A DNA stretch of 64,000 bases from Candidatus Poseidoniales archaeon (GTDB lineage: Archaea > Thermoplasmatota > Poseidoniia > Poseidoniales > Thalassarchaeaceae), in NCBI GenBank assembly GCA_012964335.1, contig DTUF01000043.1, positions 27,282-91,281 of the forward strand, read 5' to 3'. Of the stretch, positions 62,536-64,000 are shown in pieces. The notes under the pieces are model-generated. The model saw only the letters and a program-made list of their open reading frames with translations, searched no databases and was not told the DNA's origin. Position numbers and translations under genes: made by a program. Positions within the stretch are counted from its first letter, which is position 1. Every line of letters starts with the position of its first letter.

Positions 62536-64000
62536 ATGACACAGCCGGGGCGTGAGGCTAGTAGCCCTTGGGATACTCCTTCAAATGATGGGAATGGTGG
62601 TGACTCTGGTTCTCAATCAACCAGTACATCATCTCCTCCTCAACCAATAATGTTGAGCGGTTCTGAAGGCTTTTCTATCAATACCGAGATGCAAGGCCAG
62701 ATGCCAACTCAACTTGCCCCAGCTACAGGAACTACCCTAACAGGGGATGTGGGAACTATTGAATCGAGTGTGTGGGTAGGGCAATCTCAGGGACCAAAAC
62801 AAGATTCAATTCTGAAAGGAATTGGTATCACCTGTTTGTTTTCATTCTTCATGATGATTGTACCTATGATGATGATAGGATGGGCTGATAATTCTTGGGA
62901 TGACTCTTGGCATACTGAGACATTAAATGTTGATTGGGACGAGTCCGGTTTGAATGGCACATTTCAGATCTCAAATGCACCAATTTGGAAATGCTCAGTA
63001 GGTATTGATGATAATGATGCTTATTATACTTATAATGAGCCAGATTCTTTTCGAGTGTATGAAGATTGCAGGTACGAAGCAGGTCCTTTAGTTCAAAACA
63101 AACAGATTACTAGAATTGACTTTGGTGAAGGTCAAGGTGAAGTATCTAGAGCGACATTTACCAATCTATCCGAAGATGAGGCCGAGTTTACTGTGTATCC
63201 TCGTTATTATGAGAGGCCAAATGATTCAATTGAATTGCATCTACCAGGCGCTAGTCCTCCAGAGATAGGGGTACAAACTTTTAATGAAAACATGACACCT
63301 TTGGTTTTTATTGTAGATACAACAAATTGGGCTGCCCGTTGTCCCCAAACTGATGATTTGATGATTATTGAGAACGGAGCCGCAGGGGGAAATACTGAAT
63401 ATTACCCAACAAAAGAAATCCCATATGATGAATGTCATTTAACTTACTCTGACTATCATTATGAATTCACAGTTTTTCCAGGAATTAAAGATGAAGCGAA
63501 CTACTCGGTTACATTAAATCTTCACGAACAAAATGTATGGCACCCCCTTGGTTCACAAACTTTTGATGAAAACCTAACTCCCCTAATTTTCCCAGTTTAT
63601 ACAAATGAATGGAACTATTATTGTACTCCGGAAATACGTATGGCGTTAACTGACCACGGAACTAAGTGGTACTACCCTGATTACCAAGAATGGGGTACTC
63701 TTCCAATTTGTCCAGATATGGTGTACTACGAAGACTATGAGATTCCAGTTGGTGCAATCGACCATGATAGTGGATATGGGGAATTATTTCTCAGTGAGCC
63801 ATTGGAAGAGGGGGTCATTCTAACGGTTTATTATGAGACTGAAGAAGAAGATGGTGATTCATTCGTAAGGGATTTCAGTCCATGCTTTGGAAGTTTGTTC
63901 AGCTTTGTATTATTTGTTGTTTGGATAGTTCAAGTTGTAAGAAACTTCCAGGCGGGTTTGACAAATAAGGGCACAGGGATGTTGGTTGGAATCATCCCAG
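62536..64000 (+). CDS. Membrane protein with exported beta-rich region (3' end outside window)
   Basis: Open from ATG 62536 (MTQPGREASSPWDTP) to the edge, at least 488 codons. A roughly 90-residue Ser/Thr/Pro/Gln-rich cytoplasmic head precedes a Met-rich helix (ITCLFSFFMMIVPMMMIGW). An exterior of about 330 residues follows, with three related modules, each built around (V/S)QTFNENMTPL or SQTFDENLTPL and paired cysteines. A second helix (LFSFVLFVVWIVQVV) and a following hydrophobic stretch begin at the right edge. TTTTATATTTATAC at 62441-62454 is a possible promoter element. No family recognised. Confidence 0.7.
   Translation, partial: MTQPGREASSPWDTPSNDGNGGDSGSQSTSTSSPPQPIMLSGSEGFSINTEMQGQMPTQLAPATGTTLTGDVGTIESSVWVGQSQGPKQDSILKGIGITCLFSFFMMIVPMMMIGWADNSWDDSWHTETLNVDWDESGLNGTFQISNAPIWKCSVGIDDNDAYYTYNEPDSFRVYEDCRYEAGPLVQNKQITRIDFGEGQGEVSRATFTNLSEDEAEFTVYPRYYERPNDSIELHLPGASPPEIGVQTFNENMTPLVFIVDTTNWAARCPQTDDLMIIENGAAGGNTEYYPTKEIPYDECHLTYSDYHYEFTVFPGIKDEANYSVTLNLHEQNVWHPLGSQTFDENLTPLIFPVYTNEWNYYCTPEIRMALTDHGTKWYYPDYQEWGTLPICPDMVYYEDYEIPVGAIDHDSGYGELFLSEPLEEGVILTVYYETEEEDGDSFVRDFSPCFGSLFSFVLFVVWIVQVVRNFQAGLTNKGTGMLVGIIP

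Noticed and set aside
1..64000. CRISPR arrays, insertion sequences, phage genes or rRNA
   Set aside because: None seen: no regularly spaced repeats, transposase or integrase motifs, or rRNA signatures. The regular spacing at 51430-52440 comes from TSP3 protein repeats.

Overview
The window looks like a planktonic euryarchaeon of the Marine Group II type (Candidatus Poseidoniales). The information-processing genes are archaeal: PCNA, Orc1/Cdc6, a TFIIS-like factor TFS, Nop5 with fibrillarin, and an archaeal CoaD fused to a GTP-dependent dephospho-CoA kinase. Many metabolic genes are of bacterial type: GlpX, class I aldolase, FabI, acyl-CoA dehydrogenase, MutM and biotin carboxylase. There are also several very large secreted, membrane-anchored proteins. 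Base composition is moderately AT-rich by eye, and gene packing is tight, with 4-bp start/stop overlaps. The assignment is an inference from gene content; the window has no rRNA.

Layout. 1-5242 (-) is most of a giant exported TIGR03790/PA14/LamG protein running off the left edge. 5343-10612 holds a macro-domain protein, a geranylgeranyl-reductase-like flavoprotein, moaE-moaC, glpX, a small Cys-rich protein and class I aldolase. 10709-16278 holds two winged-helix-like proteins, a structured RNA gene at 13990-14274, CoaD-DPCK and a glycosyltransferase. 16309-26593 holds a membrane protein, Orc1/Cdc6, an MBL hydrolase, a flavoprotein reductase, biotin carboxylase, an EF-Tu/SelB-like protein without a GTPase domain, a thioesterase and a ThiI-like protein. 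26680-32529 is a 1949-residue surface protein. 32561-36072 is a run of acyl-CoA dehydrogenase, an unknown, a TBP-like protein and TatD. 36338-46346 is a fatty-acid/polyketide cassette: FabI, a 2827-residue megasynthase and a phosphopantetheinyl transferase. 46352-57254 holds an MFS carrier with an ectodomain, tRNA-Gly, PCNA, two exported proteins, a glycosyltransferase, and an ABC exporter with an FGE-like membrane protein. 57348-60540 holds TFS, Nop5-fibrillarin and MutM. 60850-62342 holds two small divergent MIP-like channel proteins, each followed by a hairpin/poly-T terminator. 62536-64000 is a membrane protein running off the right edge.

How the genes work together. FabI, the megasynthase (KS-AT-degenerate ACP-KS-ACP-ACP-KR-DH) and the Sfp-type transferase together hold every activity needed for reductive acyl-chain building from malonyl-CoA. 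This is unusual for an archaeon. All three carrier-like domains lack the standard serine: two have Thr and one has Asp. Nop5 and fibrillarin are the protein core of box C/D methylation RNPs. The RNA at 13990-14274 folds by hand into four consecutive hairpins, each with a guide-like pocket topped by a kink-turn, and ACA follows the last two. It therefore reads as an unusually long H/ACA pseudouridylation guide.

All translations, pairings and family assignments were made by eye. No database search or folding program was run.
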